Shown: positions 20,143 through 29,396, numbered from the stretch's first letter. The stretch: 64,000 bases of DNA from Celeribacter persicus (GCF_003050785.1 NZ_QAOH01000007.1:124001-188000); one strand, 5' to 3'. Notes: generated from the sequence alone by a model not told the origin. Numbers and translations: made by a program.

Positions 20143-21141
20143 TCAGACCGTCGCGGCGTTGGTGGCCTTGGAAAGCTTGCCGCGCATCCAGATTTGCATG
20201 ATTTTCGAAGCGATATAGACGATCACAAGCGTGGCGGCGACCAGCTCCAGCCCGCCGACGATCCGGAAAGGCACAGGCGTTAGCGTGGCGGCGGCGAACA
20301 TCATGTTGGCGAAGGCCGCGAGCGGAAAGGTGAAGGCGCCCCAGAGCGCGGAGAAATCTCCCTTGGTCAGGTAGCGCACGCCAACAAGGTAAACGATCAG
20401 AGCGGTCACCCCGATCCATGCAAAAGCCAGCGCCAGCGTGGTATAGCCCACAAGCGTCGCAACGATGCCGAAAAGCGACAAGGGTGCGATATGGATCGCC
20501 AGAAGCGGGCGCAGCGGTGGCGGCACATCGGCTTTGGCGAATTGCATCGCGGAGATAATCCAGATCGCAGCGGCAATCGGCAGGGTCGTGGCGAAGAGGA
20601 ATTGCGACAGGCCGACCCAACCCAGAGGCACGGCGGAGAGCGGCGCAAGGATATAACCGACAAAAGACAGATGCCAGGCAGGCGTCACACGGCGTTGCTC
20701 GGCGGGGCCAAGCGTGAAAGACCGGATGATAAGGAGTGCGACAACGGTCAGCGCGATAAGCGAGAGCACCAGAACGGTTTTCGCAGCGCCCGCCGAGTAG
20801 GGCACGAGGGCGGCGGCGAATAGAAAGCCGGTATCCGCACCCGCAGCCAATCCGGCACGCCCCGGCAAAATGCGCAGATCTTCGGCGATCACCGAGGGGC
20901 GGCGTGCCATCTTGGCGAAATAGGTCAGGAGCGCAAAGAGATAGAGCAGCGAGAATGCGCCCAAGAGCATTTCCCCGATCCACACCGGCGCGCCGGGGAT
21001 CACCCTGGCCGCATTGCGCCAGGCGAGCCCGAGACCCATCAGCCCCATGATCGGCGGAAAGATCGCGGGCGGCGTGGCGCGCCAGAAGCCCTGCGGCGCG
21101 GCATTGAACGGTTTCGGCATGATGCGGGGCGGAGTGGACAT
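20143..21141 (-). CDS. TDT-family transporter (TehA/SLAC1-like)
   Basis: A 332-residue inner-membrane protein with about ten hydrophobic segments. The N-terminus, GFWRATPPAIFPPIMGLMGL, and the repeated hairpins match the tellurite-resistance/dicarboxylate transporter (TDT) family, which includes TehA, the malate permease Mae1 and plant SLAC1 anion channels. The substrate is probably an anion but cannot be specified. It is flanked by guaB and the end of the agl operon, with no functional link visible. Confidence 0.85.
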   Translation of the reverse strand: MSTPPRIMPKPFNAAPQGFWRATPPAIFPPIMGLMGLGLAWRNAARVIPGAPVWIGEMLLGAFSLLYLFALLTYFAKMARRPSVIAEDLRILPGRAGLAAGADTGFLFAAALVPYSAGAAKTVLVLSLIALTVVALLIIRSFTLGPAEQRRVTPAWHLSFVGYILAPLSAVPLGWVGLSQFLFATTLPIAAAIWIISAMQFAKADVPPPLRPLLAIHIAPLSLFGIVATLVGYTTLALAFAWIGVTALIVYLVGVRYLTKGDFSALWGAFTFPLAAFANMMFAAATLTPVPFRIVGGLELVAATLVIVYIASKIMQIWMRGKLSKATNAATV

Positions 21142-21235
21142 GTGATCTGGCCTTCAAACATATATTTCAAAGGCTGAATATCACCCTGCCCTGCCCCGCG
21201 AAAGCCTCTCGTGAGGGCGCAATGTCGCGGGCAGA

Positions 21236-21266
21236 TGGAAAAAGGGCGACGTGAGGTCGCCTCTTT
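21236..21266 (-). terminator. Terminator of the agl operon
   Basis: On the minus strand GGCGAC-CTCAC-GTCGCC is followed by CTTTTT, just after the aglK stop codon. Confidence 0.82.
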
Positions 21267-21269
21267 CCG

Positions 21270-22361
21270 TCAATCTTTCGGACGCATCGACAGCCCGTCG
21301 GCGAAGAGGTGCACCTTTTCCGGCGGGGCGGAGAGTTTTACGGTCTGGCCTTTGAGACCCGCGTGAATACCCGGCAATTTGGCAATGATCGGATCGTTGC
21401 CGCGCTCGGCGACGAAATACAAAAGCGTCACCTCGCCCAGAGCCTCCACCACATCGACCACACCGTCGAGGATCGCCTCACCTTCCGCAAAATGCATATC
21501 TTCCGGGCGTACGCCAATATTGACACGGCGGCCCATGTCCTCAGCACGCGTCGGGATCGCGGAGGTGGCGATGCCTTCGCCGTCGAGTTTGACACGGGTC
21601 TGAGCGCCGGTCTCGATGATCTCCCCCGCAAGCAGGTTCATCGCAGGCGAGCCGATGAATTGCGCGACGAACTCATTGTCCGGGCGTTCATAGAGATCGA
21701 GAGGCGAACCGACCTGAGCGATGCCTTTGTTGGCCAGAACCACGATGCGGTCGGCCAATGTCATGGCCTCCACCTGATCGTGGGTCACATAGATCATCGT
21801 GCTCTCGGGCATACTTTCCTTGAGCTGCGCAATCTCAAGCCGGGTGGCAACGCGCAGGGCAGCGTCGAGGTTGGAAAGCGGCTCGTCGAACAGATAGACC
21901 TTCGGGTCGCGCACGATGGCGCGGCCGATGGCGACGCGCTGACGCTGACCGCCGGAGAGCGCCTTGGGCAGGCGGTCGAGGTAATCTTCGAGCTGGAGGA
22001 TATGCGCCGCCTTCATCACTGCCTCTTTGATCTCGTCCTTCGACCTTTTGGCGAGTTTCAACGAGAAGGCCATGTTGTCGTACACGGTCATATGCGGGTA
22101 GAGCGCGTAGCTCTGGAACACCATGGCGATGCCGCGCTGCGCGGGCGGCACATCGTTGACGCGAACCCCGTCGATCTCAAGCGTCCCGCCGGAGATTCTC
22201 TCCAGCCCCGCAATCATCCTGAGAAGCGTGGACTTGCCACAGCCCGAGGGCCCGACGAACACGATCAACTCGCCGGTCGCGATGTCGAGATTGATGTCCT
22301 TGAGGACTTCGACCTTGCCGCCGTAGACCTTCGAGACGTTTTCCAGTTTCAGTTCCGCCAT
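21270..22361 (-). CDS. aglK: Alpha-glucoside ABC transporter ATP-binding protein
   Basis: The energy-coupling subunit of the alpha-glucoside importer, cytoplasmic, 363 residues. It has Walker A GPSGCGKST, signature LSGGQRQRVAIGRAIVRDP, Walker B VYLFDEPLSNLDA, and a C-terminal TOBE-type regulatory region (LGEVTLLYFVAERGND) found in MalK/UgpC/AglK. It is the last gene of aglE-F-G-A-K, the same order as in Sinorhizobium meliloti. Related ATPases can serve several importers. Confidence 0.92.
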   Translation of the reverse strand: MAELKLENVSKVYGGKVEVLKDINLDIATGELIVFVGPSGCGKSTLLRMIAGLERISGGTLEIDGVRVNDVPPAQRGIAMVFQSYALYPHMTVYDNMAFSLKLAKRSKDEIKEAVMKAAHILQLEDYLDRLPKALSGGQRQRVAIGRAIVRDPKVYLFDEPLSNLDAALRVATRLEIAQLKESMPESTMIYVTHDQVEAMTLADRIVVLANKGIAQVGSPLDLYERPDNEFVAQFIGSPAMNLLAGEIIETGAQTRVKLDGEGIATSAIPTRAEDMGRRVNIGVRPEDMHFAEGEAILDGVVDVVEALGEVTLLYFVAERGNDPIIAKLPGIHAGLKGQTVKLSAPPEKVHLFADGLSMRPKD

Positions 22362-22381
22362 AACGCTCTCCCCTCGCGCTT

Positions 22382-24046
22382 TTAGTGGTCTTCGGGTTTC
22401 TCACGCAGCATGAGCGCCGGTTGCCACGGCCCGAGATGCAGCTTGCCGTCCTCCATCGGAGAGGCGGAATTCAGCTCGCTGCCGACATGATGCCAGTTCC
22501 CCTCCGGCGCGTCGAGCGTTGCGGGCTGATCGGACAGGTTGAAGACACAATAAAGCTCTTCGTCCCCGGTCTTGCGGGTGAAGGTGAGGCAAGCGCCCTC
22601 GACCGTCATATCCGTCATCTCGCCGCTCCTCAGCGCCGGATGGGCATGACGGAAGGCGATCGCACGGCGGTAGTGATGCAGGATCGAACCGGGATCGTAT
22701 TCCGACTGCGCCACCGAAAGCGACAGGTGGTCCGGGCTGACCGGCAACCAAGTGCGCGGGGCCTCGGAGAAGCCGCCGTGATGCTGGGTCTGATCCCAAA
22801 CCATCGGCGTGCGGCAGCCGTCGCGGCCCTTGAACTCCGGCCAGAAACGGATGCCATAGGGGTCTTGCAGATCCTCGAAGGCGACATCCGCCTCCGTCAG
22901 ACCCAATTCCTCGCCCTCGTAGATACAGGCCGAGCCGCGCAGGCACATCATCAGCGTGGTGAAGGCGCGCGCGCCCATCGGGTCGAGATGCCAGCGCGAC
23001 ATGTGCCGCACCACGTCGTGGTTGGAATAGGCCCAGCAAACCCAGCCATCGGAAGCCACCTCGTCCACCTTGTCCATGACCGACTTGATATAGGCCGGTT
23101 TCGGCGTGTCGCCGGACAGAAGGTCGAAAGCGTAGCACATATGCATGAGATCATCGCCGGAAGTGTATTCGCCAACAATCTCAAGATCGCGCTGGTCATC
23201 CCCGACTTCACCCACGGCAGCCGCGTTGTAGGGCTCCATCACCGTCCGCAGCTTGCGCAGAAAATTCAGATTCTCAGGACGGGATTTATCGTAAATGTGG
23301 TTCTGCCAAGTATAGGGGTTTACCGAGGGCGCGGTTTTCGAGGTGCGCAGCTCAGGCGCGAGCGGCGGGTTGTCGCGCAGCTCCGCGTCATGGGTGTAGA
23401 AGTTGATCGTATCGAGCCGGAACCCGTCCACACCCCGTTGCAACCAGAAGCGCGCGACATCCAGAAGCGCCTCCTGAACCTCGGGTTCGTGGAAATTCAG
23501 GTCGGGTTGTTCGACGAGGAAGTTGTGCAGGTAATATTGCAAACGCCCCGCGTCCCATTGCCAGCCGGAGCCGCCGAAGATCGACAGCCAGTTGTTCGGC
23601 GGCGTCCCGTCGGGCTTCGCATCGGCCCAGACATACCAGTTGGATTTCGGATTGTCCTTGGAGGACCGGCTCTCCGTGAACCACGGGTGCTGGTCCGAGG
23701 TATGCGACAGCACGAGGTCAATCATCACCTTGACGCCGAGGCTGTGCGCCGTGTCGATCACCGCGTCAAAATCGGCCAAAGTGCCGAACATCGGATCGAC
23801 ATCGCAGTAATCCGAGACGTCATAGCCGAAATCCTTCATCGGCGAGGTGAAGAAGGGCGAAATCCAGATCGCATCCACCCCGAGCGAGGCGATGTAGGGC
23901 AGACGGTTCACGATGCCCAGAAGGTCGCCCACCCCGTCGCCGTTGCTGTCCTGAAACGAGCGCGGGTAGATTTGGTAGATGACGGCCCCGCGCCACCAGT
24001 CTTTTTCACGGGTGAATCCTGCGGGAGAGGAGGAAGCTGCGTTCAT
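22382..24046 (-). CDS. aglA: Alpha-glucosidase, GH13
   Basis: Hydrolyses imported alpha-glucosides (sucrose, maltose, trehalose-type sugars) to glucose in the cytosol. The 554-residue GH13 enzyme has KDWWRGAVIYQIYPRSFQDS at the start, the nucleophile aspartate in GVDGFRLDTINFY, the acid/base glutamate in AVGEVGDD, and the transition-state NHDVVRH. GH13 enzymes of this group act on short oligosaccharides. It lies between aglG and aglK, with gaps of 16 and 20 bases, so it is clearly part of the operon. It has no signal peptide. Confidence 0.94.
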   Translation of the reverse strand: MNAASSSPAGFTREKDWWRGAVIYQIYPRSFQDSNGDGVGDLLGIVNRLPYIASLGVDAIWISPFFTSPMKDFGYDVSDYCDVDPMFGTLADFDAVIDTAHSLGVKVMIDLVLSHTSDQHPWFTESRSSKDNPKSNWYVWADAKPDGTPPNNWLSIFGGSGWQWDAGRLQYYLHNFLVEQPDLNFHEPEVQEALLDVARFWLQRGVDGFRLDTINFYTHDAELRDNPPLAPELRTSKTAPSVNPYTWQNHIYDKSRPENLNFLRKLRTVMEPYNAAAVGEVGDDQRDLEIVGEYTSGDDLMHMCYAFDLLSGDTPKPAYIKSVMDKVDEVASDGWVCWAYSNHDVVRHMSRWHLDPMGARAFTTLMMCLRGSACIYEGEELGLTEADVAFEDLQDPYGIRFWPEFKGRDGCRTPMVWDQTQHHGGFSEAPRTWLPVSPDHLSLSVAQSEYDPGSILHHYRRAIAFRHAHPALRSGEMTDMTVEGACLTFTRKTGDEELYCVFNLSDQPATLDAPEGNWHHVGSELNSASPMEDGKLHLGPWQPALMLREKPEDH

Positions 24047-24062
24047 GGTTATGCTCTTGATG

Positions 24063-25325
24063 TTACTTCACGGACCCGGCCAACAGGCCACGCACGAGAT
24101 ATTTCTGCATGAAGAAGAAGACGGTCAGCGGCACGGCGATCGACACGAAGGCTGCGGTCGCAAGGATTTCCCAGTTGCCGCCACGCGTGCCCAGAAGCTC
24201 GACGATCTGGCGCGTCATCACGGTGGTCTCGCCGGAACTGTCGATCAGGAACACGAGCGCCACAAGCAGGTCATTCCAGGTCCAGAGGAACTGGAAGATC
24301 GCGAAGGAGGCAAGCGCCGGAAACGAGAGCGGCAGGATGATTTTCGTGAAAATCTGGAACTCCGTCGCCCCGTCGACGCGGGCATTCTCGATGATGTCCT
24401 TCGGAAGACCGACCATGTAGTTGCGGAGCAAGTAGATCGCGAGCGGCAGGCCAAAACCGGTATGCGCCGCCCAGACCCCCAGGTAGCCTTTCGAATTGAT
24501 CGTATCGCCAGGCTCGAAACCGAGCATCCGCCCGATGCTTCCGACCTCGGCAAACCGCCGTGCATTCCCCGGAGCTGGCGTGCCCATCAGATCGACGAAC
24601 CACTCGACCACCGCCCCGTGGAAGCTCAGGAGCGGGATCAGAGCCAGTTGCAGCGGCACGACGAGAAGCCCGACGATCACCGCGATCAGAAACGCCCGCC
24701 CGCGAAAATCCATCCACGCCAGCGCATAGGCCGCAAAGGCTGCGATCAGGATCGGGATCACGGTGGCAGGAATCGTCACGGTGAAGGTGTTGATGAAGGC
24801 CTTGCCCATCTTATCGGTGGCCTTGCCGGAAAACAGCACCGTGCGGTAGTTCTCAAGCGTGAAGGACGGCGGCGTCTTGGCGGTGATGAACACCCGCTCG
24901 CCGCGCGAGCCACTATATTCCGTGTCGTTGACCAAGCGATAATCGCCGTTTTCTTCAACGGTCAACTGGCCATCTTCACCCAGATCGGCGGTCTCGCCGG
25001 GCACGTAAGCGGCAATGTCCCGCGAAGACGTGCCCCAGACGGAAATCGTCCCCGCCTTGGCACCCTCTTCTTCGAAAAGATTGCCCTCGATCACGTATTT
25101 GCCGTCAATCTGTTGCTGGGTTTCGGGCGACGCCGTGCGGATCATCGTGTTCTGTTCCTGCGGGAACAGTGCCTTCCACCAGCCGGAGCTGGAAATCTGG
25201 TCGGCGGTACGAAACGACGAGACGAACAGCCCAACTGTCGGGAAGAGCCAGAGCAAGACCAGAAAGAGCACCGAAAGATGCGTGGCCCAGATCAGCGCGG
25301 GTTTCTTGCCGGCAATATTGTCCAT
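24063..25325 (-). CDS. aglG: Alpha-glucoside ABC transporter permease AglG
   Basis: A 420-residue inner-membrane subunit. A first membrane segment (12-34) is followed by a large soluble stretch (about 40-165, rich in Glu, Asp, Gly and Thr), presumably periplasmic, and then five more segments. The ABC coupling loop is ENARVDGATEFQIFTKIILP, close to the EAA consensus of MalG-type permeases. The soluble insertion makes it longer than usual MalG-like permeases (about 280). It pairs with AglF. Confidence 0.92.
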   Translation of the reverse strand: MDNIAGKKPALIWATHLSVLFLVLLWLFPTVGLFVSSFRTADQISSSGWWKALFPQEQNTMIRTASPETQQQIDGKYVIEGNLFEEEGAKAGTISVWGTSSRDIAAYVPGETADLGEDGQLTVEENGDYRLVNDTEYSGSRGERVFITAKTPPSFTLENYRTVLFSGKATDKMGKAFINTFTVTIPATVIPILIAAFAAYALAWMDFRGRAFLIAVIVGLLVVPLQLALIPLLSFHGAVVEWFVDLMGTPAPGNARRFAEVGSIGRMLGFEPGDTINSKGYLGVWAAHTGFGLPLAIYLLRNYMVGLPKDIIENARVDGATEFQIFTKIILPLSFPALASFAIFQFLWTWNDLLVALVFLIDSSGETTVMTRQIVELLGTRGGNWEILATAAFVSIAVPLTVFFFMQKYLVRGLLAGSVK

Positions 25326-25335
25326 GATCCAGCCC

Positions 25336-26541
25336 TCACTTCATCTCTTTGCGTGCGTTGTAGACGTTCCACACGAGGATCGGCGTCACCAGGAGCATGA
25401 TCACCATGGCCGATGCCGAGCCGACACCCCAGTCGCGGGCACGGAACAATTGGTCATACATGTAATTGGCAAGCACCTGTGTCTCCCACTGGCCGTTGGT
25501 CATGGCGAACACGATGTCGAAGATTTTCAACACCACGATGGTGATCGTGGTCCAGACGACGACGATGGTCCCCATGATCTGCGGCACCTTGATGCGGAAG
25601 AATATCTGGAACGGATTGGCCCCGTCGACGATGGCCGCCTCGATGGTTTCCTCCGGCACGCCCCGCAGTGCTGCCGAGAGGATCACCATGGCGAAACCGG
25701 TCTGAATCCAGATCAGCACCACCATCAGGAAGAAATTGTTCCAGAACGGAATGGTCAGCCACTGCTGCGGGGTATCGCCCCCCAGCGCCATGTAGATTGC
25801 ATTGAGGATACCGATCTGCTCCGTGCCCAGAGGCCGGGCGTCATAGACCAGTTTCCAGATCACGGCGGCACCGACGAAAGAGATCGCCATGGGCATGAAG
25901 ATCAGCGACTTGGCGATGGAGCCCCAGCGGATGCGGTCGGTAAGCTGCGCCACCAGAAGACCGAAGGCAGTGGAGGCAGCGGGCACGACCAGAAGCCAGA
26001 AGGCGTTGTTGCGCATCGCCTCCCAGAATTTCGGGTCAGCCGACATCTTGCGATAGTTTTCGAGCCCCACATAGGCCCCGCCGAGATCGCGATCCGTGAG
26101 CGAGAGCCGCAGTGTCTCGAACACCGGATAGGCCAGATAAAGCCCAAGAGCCGCAAGACCCGGCAAAAGGAACAGCCAGGGCCGGACAAGGTTCGCGCGG
26201 TTGATGTTTTCCCCAGCCGACCTGCCTGAGATGGGAAAAAGATACTTTACCAATACAACGAGAGCAAAAGTTAAAACAGAAACCGAAATAATCGAATAAT
26301 AGCCGCCCCACGATTGCAACTTCCAAAGAGGAAAAGGTTTCACCCCAATGAGAACTATAGCCAATATCACGAGGCCCACGGCGACGTAACCGTACAAACG
26401 ATACCGCTTGGATGTCGGCGCACTCAGATTTCGCGCCGGGAAGATCACCTTGTCGAGGATGATGTTGGAAAAATAGAAATACCCGATACAGGCGCCGACG
26501 CCGATGGCGATGGTCAGAAGACCCTGAAGTGCCGGATGCAT
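25336..26541 (-). CDS. aglF: Alpha-glucoside ABC transporter permease AglF with N-terminal membrane extension
   Basis: A 401-residue inner-membrane subunit of the MalF type. The typical permease part starts near residue 115 (NLVRPWLFLLPGLAALGLYL) and contains the coupling loop EAAIVDGANPFQIFFRIKVP. Residues 1-110 add about three further membrane segments (TIAIGVGACIGYFYFSNIIL, AVGLVILAIVLIGVKPF, IISVSVLTFALVVLVKYLF). The DNA coding for part of this extension (about 26230-26400) is visibly richer in A/T than the rest. The gene follows aglE after a 90-base gap with a strong hairpin. Confidence 0.92.
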   Translation of the reverse strand: MHPALQGLLTIAIGVGACIGYFYFSNIILDKVIFPARNLSAPTSKRYRLYGYVAVGLVILAIVLIGVKPFPLWKLQSWGGYYSIISVSVLTFALVVLVKYLFPISGRSAGENINRANLVRPWLFLLPGLAALGLYLAYPVFETLRLSLTDRDLGGAYVGLENYRKMSADPKFWEAMRNNAFWLLVVPAASTAFGLLVAQLTDRIRWGSIAKSLIFMPMAISFVGAAVIWKLVYDARPLGTEQIGILNAIYMALGGDTPQQWLTIPFWNNFFLMVVLIWIQTGFAMVILSAALRGVPEETIEAAIVDGANPFQIFFRIKVPQIMGTIVVVWTTITIVVLKIFDIVFAMTNGQWETQVLANYMYDQLFRARDWGVGSASAMVIMLLVTPILVWNVYNARKEMK

Positions 26542-26589
26542 TGTCTCTCCCCTTCGATCTGTCGGCCCTTGATACGGACGCGAAAGCCC

Positions 26590-26607
26590 CCGGCCCCGAA
26601 GGGCCGG
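26590..26607. terminator. Intercistronic hairpin between aglE and aglF
   Basis: CCGGCCC-CGAA-GGGCCGG forms a very stable stem with a tetraloop. No T-run follows, so it is more likely an mRNA-stabilising or attenuating element that raises binding-protein expression over the permeases, as known for malE-malF type operons. Confidence 0.6.
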
Positions 26608-26631
26608 AGAAGCTCGTTGTGTCTGAACTGA

Positions 26632-27900
26632 TTACTTCAGCGCATCCCAGGAGGCCTGGATCGACTTGGCAACATCCTCGGCGGGTTCACCACCGGCGTA
26701 ATCCACCATGCCGGTCCAGAAGGAGCCAGCTCCCACGCCGCCCGGCATCAGGTCGGACCCGTCGAAGCGGAAGGTGGTCGCACCGAGCAGGATCTCGTTC
26801 ATCGCCTTGGTCGCCGGATCGCCGAATTTCGACGTATCGACACCTTTATGCGGGGTCAGGAAGCCCTTTTGCGACATCCAGACCTCATGCGCCTCAGGCG
26901 TTTCGAGGAACTCGATGAACTGATGCGCCGCCGGGCTGTCGTTGGTGATTGCCCAGAGCGTGCCGGCACCGAGCACCGGGTTGCCGAGCTCTTTTTCGGC
27001 GTAGGCCGGGAAGTAGAAGAAATCGACATCCTCGCCCTCAACCGTGCCTTCGGGGAAGTAGGCCGGAATGAAGGAGGCCATGCGGTGCATGTAGCACTGC
27101 GGCGGCGAGGTAAAGAGACCTTTCGGACTGTCGCGGAAATCGGTGGAGGCCACGGCCCCCGCCCCGCCGGAGACGAAAGCGTCGTTGCGGGCGAACCAGC
27201 CGAACTCCTCAATCGCGGCGACCACGCGCGGATCGTCGAATTTCACCTCGTTGGAGACCCAGCCGTCATAAACCTCGGGCGGCTGCGTGCGCAGCATCAT
27301 GTCCTCGACCCAATCGGTCGCCGGCCAGCCGGTCGCGGCCCCGGACCCCAGCCCGATGCACCACGGCACTTCGCCGTCGGCAGCGATCTGTTCGGTGAGC
27401 GCCTTCAGATCCTCCATGGTTTCGGGAACTTCGTAGCCCGCATCCTCGAAGTTTTCCGGCACGTACCACACGAGAGATTTCAAATCGACCTTGTAGAAAA
27501 AGCCATAAAGCGCCTCTTCGCCATCGGGACCGGCAGAGGTGCCGAGATCCACCCAGGACTGACCGGCGGCGTAATTGTCACGCACCCAGTTTTCGACATC
27601 GTCCCCCAGCGGCGTCAGGAAGCCGCGCTTCGCCATATCGGCGGCCAGCCCCGGCTGCGGAAACACCGCAACGTTCGGAGCAGAACCCGCTTCCGCGTCG
27701 ATCACGATCTGCTGTTCGAAACTGTCGGACCCGACATAGGCGACATCGAGGCCGCTCTGTTCTTCAAAGAGTTCAAGGACCTTCTCGACCATTTCCTGGT
27801 CGGCGCCGATCCAGGGACCAGCGATGGTCAAATCCTGCGCCTGCGCGCCTGCCGCCATGAGGGCGAGCGTCGCGGCACCGGTCATAAGTGTCTTTTTCAT
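26632..27900 (-). CDS. aglE: Alpha-glucoside ABC transporter periplasmic binding protein
   Basis: The periplasmic sugar receptor of the importer, 422 residues. The signal peptide is TLMTGAATLALMAAGAQAQ with likely cleavage after AQA. The mature part (DLTIAGPWIGADQEMVEKVL, then LFEEQSGLDVAYVGSDSF) is of the family 1 solute-binding type. It is the first gene of the operon, with GGGAGG just before the start codon, divergent from aglR and with an operator-like palindrome 83 bases upstream. Confidence 0.94.
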   Translation of the reverse strand: MKKTLMTGAATLALMAAGAQAQDLTIAGPWIGADQEMVEKVLELFEEQSGLDVAYVGSDSFEQQIVIDAEAGSAPNVAVFPQPGLAADMAKRGFLTPLGDDVENWVRDNYAAGQSWVDLGTSAGPDGEEALYGFFYKVDLKSLVWYVPENFEDAGYEVPETMEDLKALTEQIAADGEVPWCIGLGSGAATGWPATDWVEDMMLRTQPPEVYDGWVSNEVKFDDPRVVAAIEEFGWFARNDAFVSGGAGAVASTDFRDSPKGLFTSPPQCYMHRMASFIPAYFPEGTVEGEDVDFFYFPAYAEKELGNPVLGAGTLWAITNDSPAAHQFIEFLETPEAHEVWMSQKGFLTPHKGVDTSKFGDPATKAMNEILLGATTFRFDGSDLMPGGVGAGSFWTGMVDYAGGEPAEDVAKSIQASWDALK

Positions 27901-28244
27901 GTAAACCTCCCAGTTTCATACCCGGACACGGGCGAGGAAATCTTAGCGCTATCGGCCCGAAAATCAATCACTTCCCAAACCGTCAAAGCGCTTTGATACC
28001 CGCACCCTGTCGGAAGCCCGCTCCGGTGTCAATGACACGGATCAAAAGGACTTCACGACGTCAGACATAACTTGTAACACTTCCGTAACGTCATTTCGAC
28101 ACAGGCCGCAACCCTGCACCACCAACCCGGCGGAGGTGCAAACTCCCATCTTTACCTCTGCCCCGACCTCGGTCTAGCGTGGCAGGATATCGCAGATCAC
28201 ACCGCAGATCATATCTCGGAACACCACGGAACCACGGGGATCAC
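27901..28244. other. aglE-aglR divergent intergenic region (344 bases)
   Basis: Apart from the 14-base palindrome at 27983-27996 I see no further repeat or reading frame. The palindrome's right half, read toward aglE, runs into TTGACG, which could be the -35 element of aglE; a convincing -10 was not found. The part nearest aglR (28020-28240) shows no clear operator. Confidence 0.4.
27983..27996. promoter_or_regulatory. AglR operator candidate before aglE
   Basis: TCAAAGCGCTTTGA is a perfect 14-base palindrome with the central CG typical of LacI-family operators. The identical sequence occurs at 29319-29332. Confidence 0.8.
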
Positions 28245-29273
28245 ATGAACCTCAAAGAGCTTTCCACCCTGCTCGGCCTGTCCCAGACGACCGTCTCCCG
28301 CGCCCTCAACGGATACCCGGAGGTCTCGGAGGTGACGCGTCAAAAGGTGTTGAAAGCCGCCCGCAAGTACAATTACGCCCCGAATCCGCGCGCCCGCGGA
28401 CTTGCCACTGGGCGCAACCATGCCGTGGGCCATATCATCCCGCTGTCCAAGGGGCACGAGATGGTCAACCCGGTCTTTGCCGATTTCATTGCGGGCGCCT
28501 CCGAAATCTATTCACGCGAAAACATCGACATGCTGCTGACCGTGGTGCCCGACAGCGATGAGGCGGACGCCTATCGAAAGATCGCCGCAAAAGGCTCGGT
28601 CGACGGGGTGATCGTGCACGGCCCTAAGGCCGATGATCCGAGAATCAAGTTATTACGCGACATCGGCATGCCCTTCGTCGTGCATGGTCGATCTGGAAGC
28701 GCCGACGAGAATGAGTATTCCTGGGTCGACATGAACAACGCCCGCGCCTTTGAGCGGGCGACAAAATTCCTGATCGACCTCGGGCACCGGAGGATTGGCC
28801 TGCTGAACGGGCTGGAGAGCATGGACTTCGCCGCCAAGCGTCGTGCCGGCTATCGCACCGCGCTTGAGTCCGCCGGGATCACAGAGGACCCGGACTTGTG
28901 CCACAGCGCCGAGATGACCGAGGAATTCGGCTATGTCGCGGCGATGAAAGTGCTTACCCTGCCCGACCCTCCGACCGCGCTTCTGACCTCTTCGATCATC
29001 GTCGGTTACGGCGTGCGCCGGGCGCTGGATACGCTGGGTCTGAGGATCGGCAAGGATGTCTCGCTGATCGTGCATGACGACGAGTTGTCCTATATGCGCA
29101 ACGGCAGTTCCGAACCGATCTATACCGCGACCCGCTCCTCGGTCCGGCTTGCCGGTCGGATCTGCGCGGAGATACTTCTCGACCAGATCGCCCACCCCGA
29201 ACGCCCCCCTCGCCATGAACTGCTCGATGCCGATCTGATCATCGGCCACACCACCGGCCCGGCACCGAAATAA
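28245..29273 (+). CDS. aglR: LacI-family transcriptional regulator AglR
   Basis: A 342-residue DNA-binding regulator. The N-terminal helix-turn-helix is MNLKELSTLLGLSQTTVSRA followed by LNGYPEVSEVTRQKVLKAA, and the hinge is YNYAPNPRARGLATGR. The C-terminal two-lobed sugar-binding domain follows (from AVGHIIPL). It is divergent from aglE, as in S. meliloti. It probably represses agl and bgl-glk in the absence of alpha-glucosides by binding the TCAAAGCGCTTTGA palindromes. ATG 28245 is chosen because it begins at the helix-turn-helix as in other LacI proteins. Confidence 0.92.
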   Translation: MNLKELSTLLGLSQTTVSRALNGYPEVSEVTRQKVLKAARKYNYAPNPRARGLATGRNHAVGHIIPLSKGHEMVNPVFADFIAGASEIYSRENIDMLLTVVPDSDEADAYRKIAAKGSVDGVIVHGPKADDPRIKLLRDIGMPFVVHGRSGSADENEYSWVDMNNARAFERATKFLIDLGHRRIGLLNGLESMDFAAKRRAGYRTALESAGITEDPDLCHSAEMTEEFGYVAAMKVLTLPDPPTALLTSSIIVGYGVRRALDTLGLRIGKDVSLIVHDDELSYMRNGSSEPIYTATRSSVRLAGRICAEILLDQIAHPERPPRHELLDADLIIGHTTGPAPK

Positions 29274-29318
29274 CCCCGTGACCGGAGCCAGCGGCAGCCC
29301 TGTTTGTTTGCGCTAAAA

Positions 29319-29332
29319 TCAAAGCGCTTTGA
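29319..29332. promoter_or_regulatory. AglR operator candidate before the GH1 gene
   Basis: Identical to the palindrome before aglE (TCAAAGCGCTTTGA). It lies immediately upstream of a plausible promoter: TTGCCC (29335-29340), an 18-base spacer, then TATAAG (29359-29364). This position suits repression by steric block. Confidence 0.8.
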
Positions 29333-29334
29333 AC

Positions 29335-29364
29335 TTGCCCGCGACCGATATTTCCCGCTATAAG
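29335..29364 (+). promoter_or_regulatory. Likely promoter of the bgl-glk pair
   Basis: TTGCCC and TATAAG are spaced by 18 bases, ending 32 bases before the GH1 start codon. Confidence 0.5.
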
Positions 29365-29396
29365 CGCAGCCAGCCCCTTCAGATATGGAGCGCCAC

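Noticed and set aside
20072-21157. 361-codon minus-strand frame overlapping the TDT transporter in another frame
   Set aside because: Composition (Arg, Cys, His-rich) is that of a shifted frame; the 20143-21141 frame has the membrane-protein pattern.
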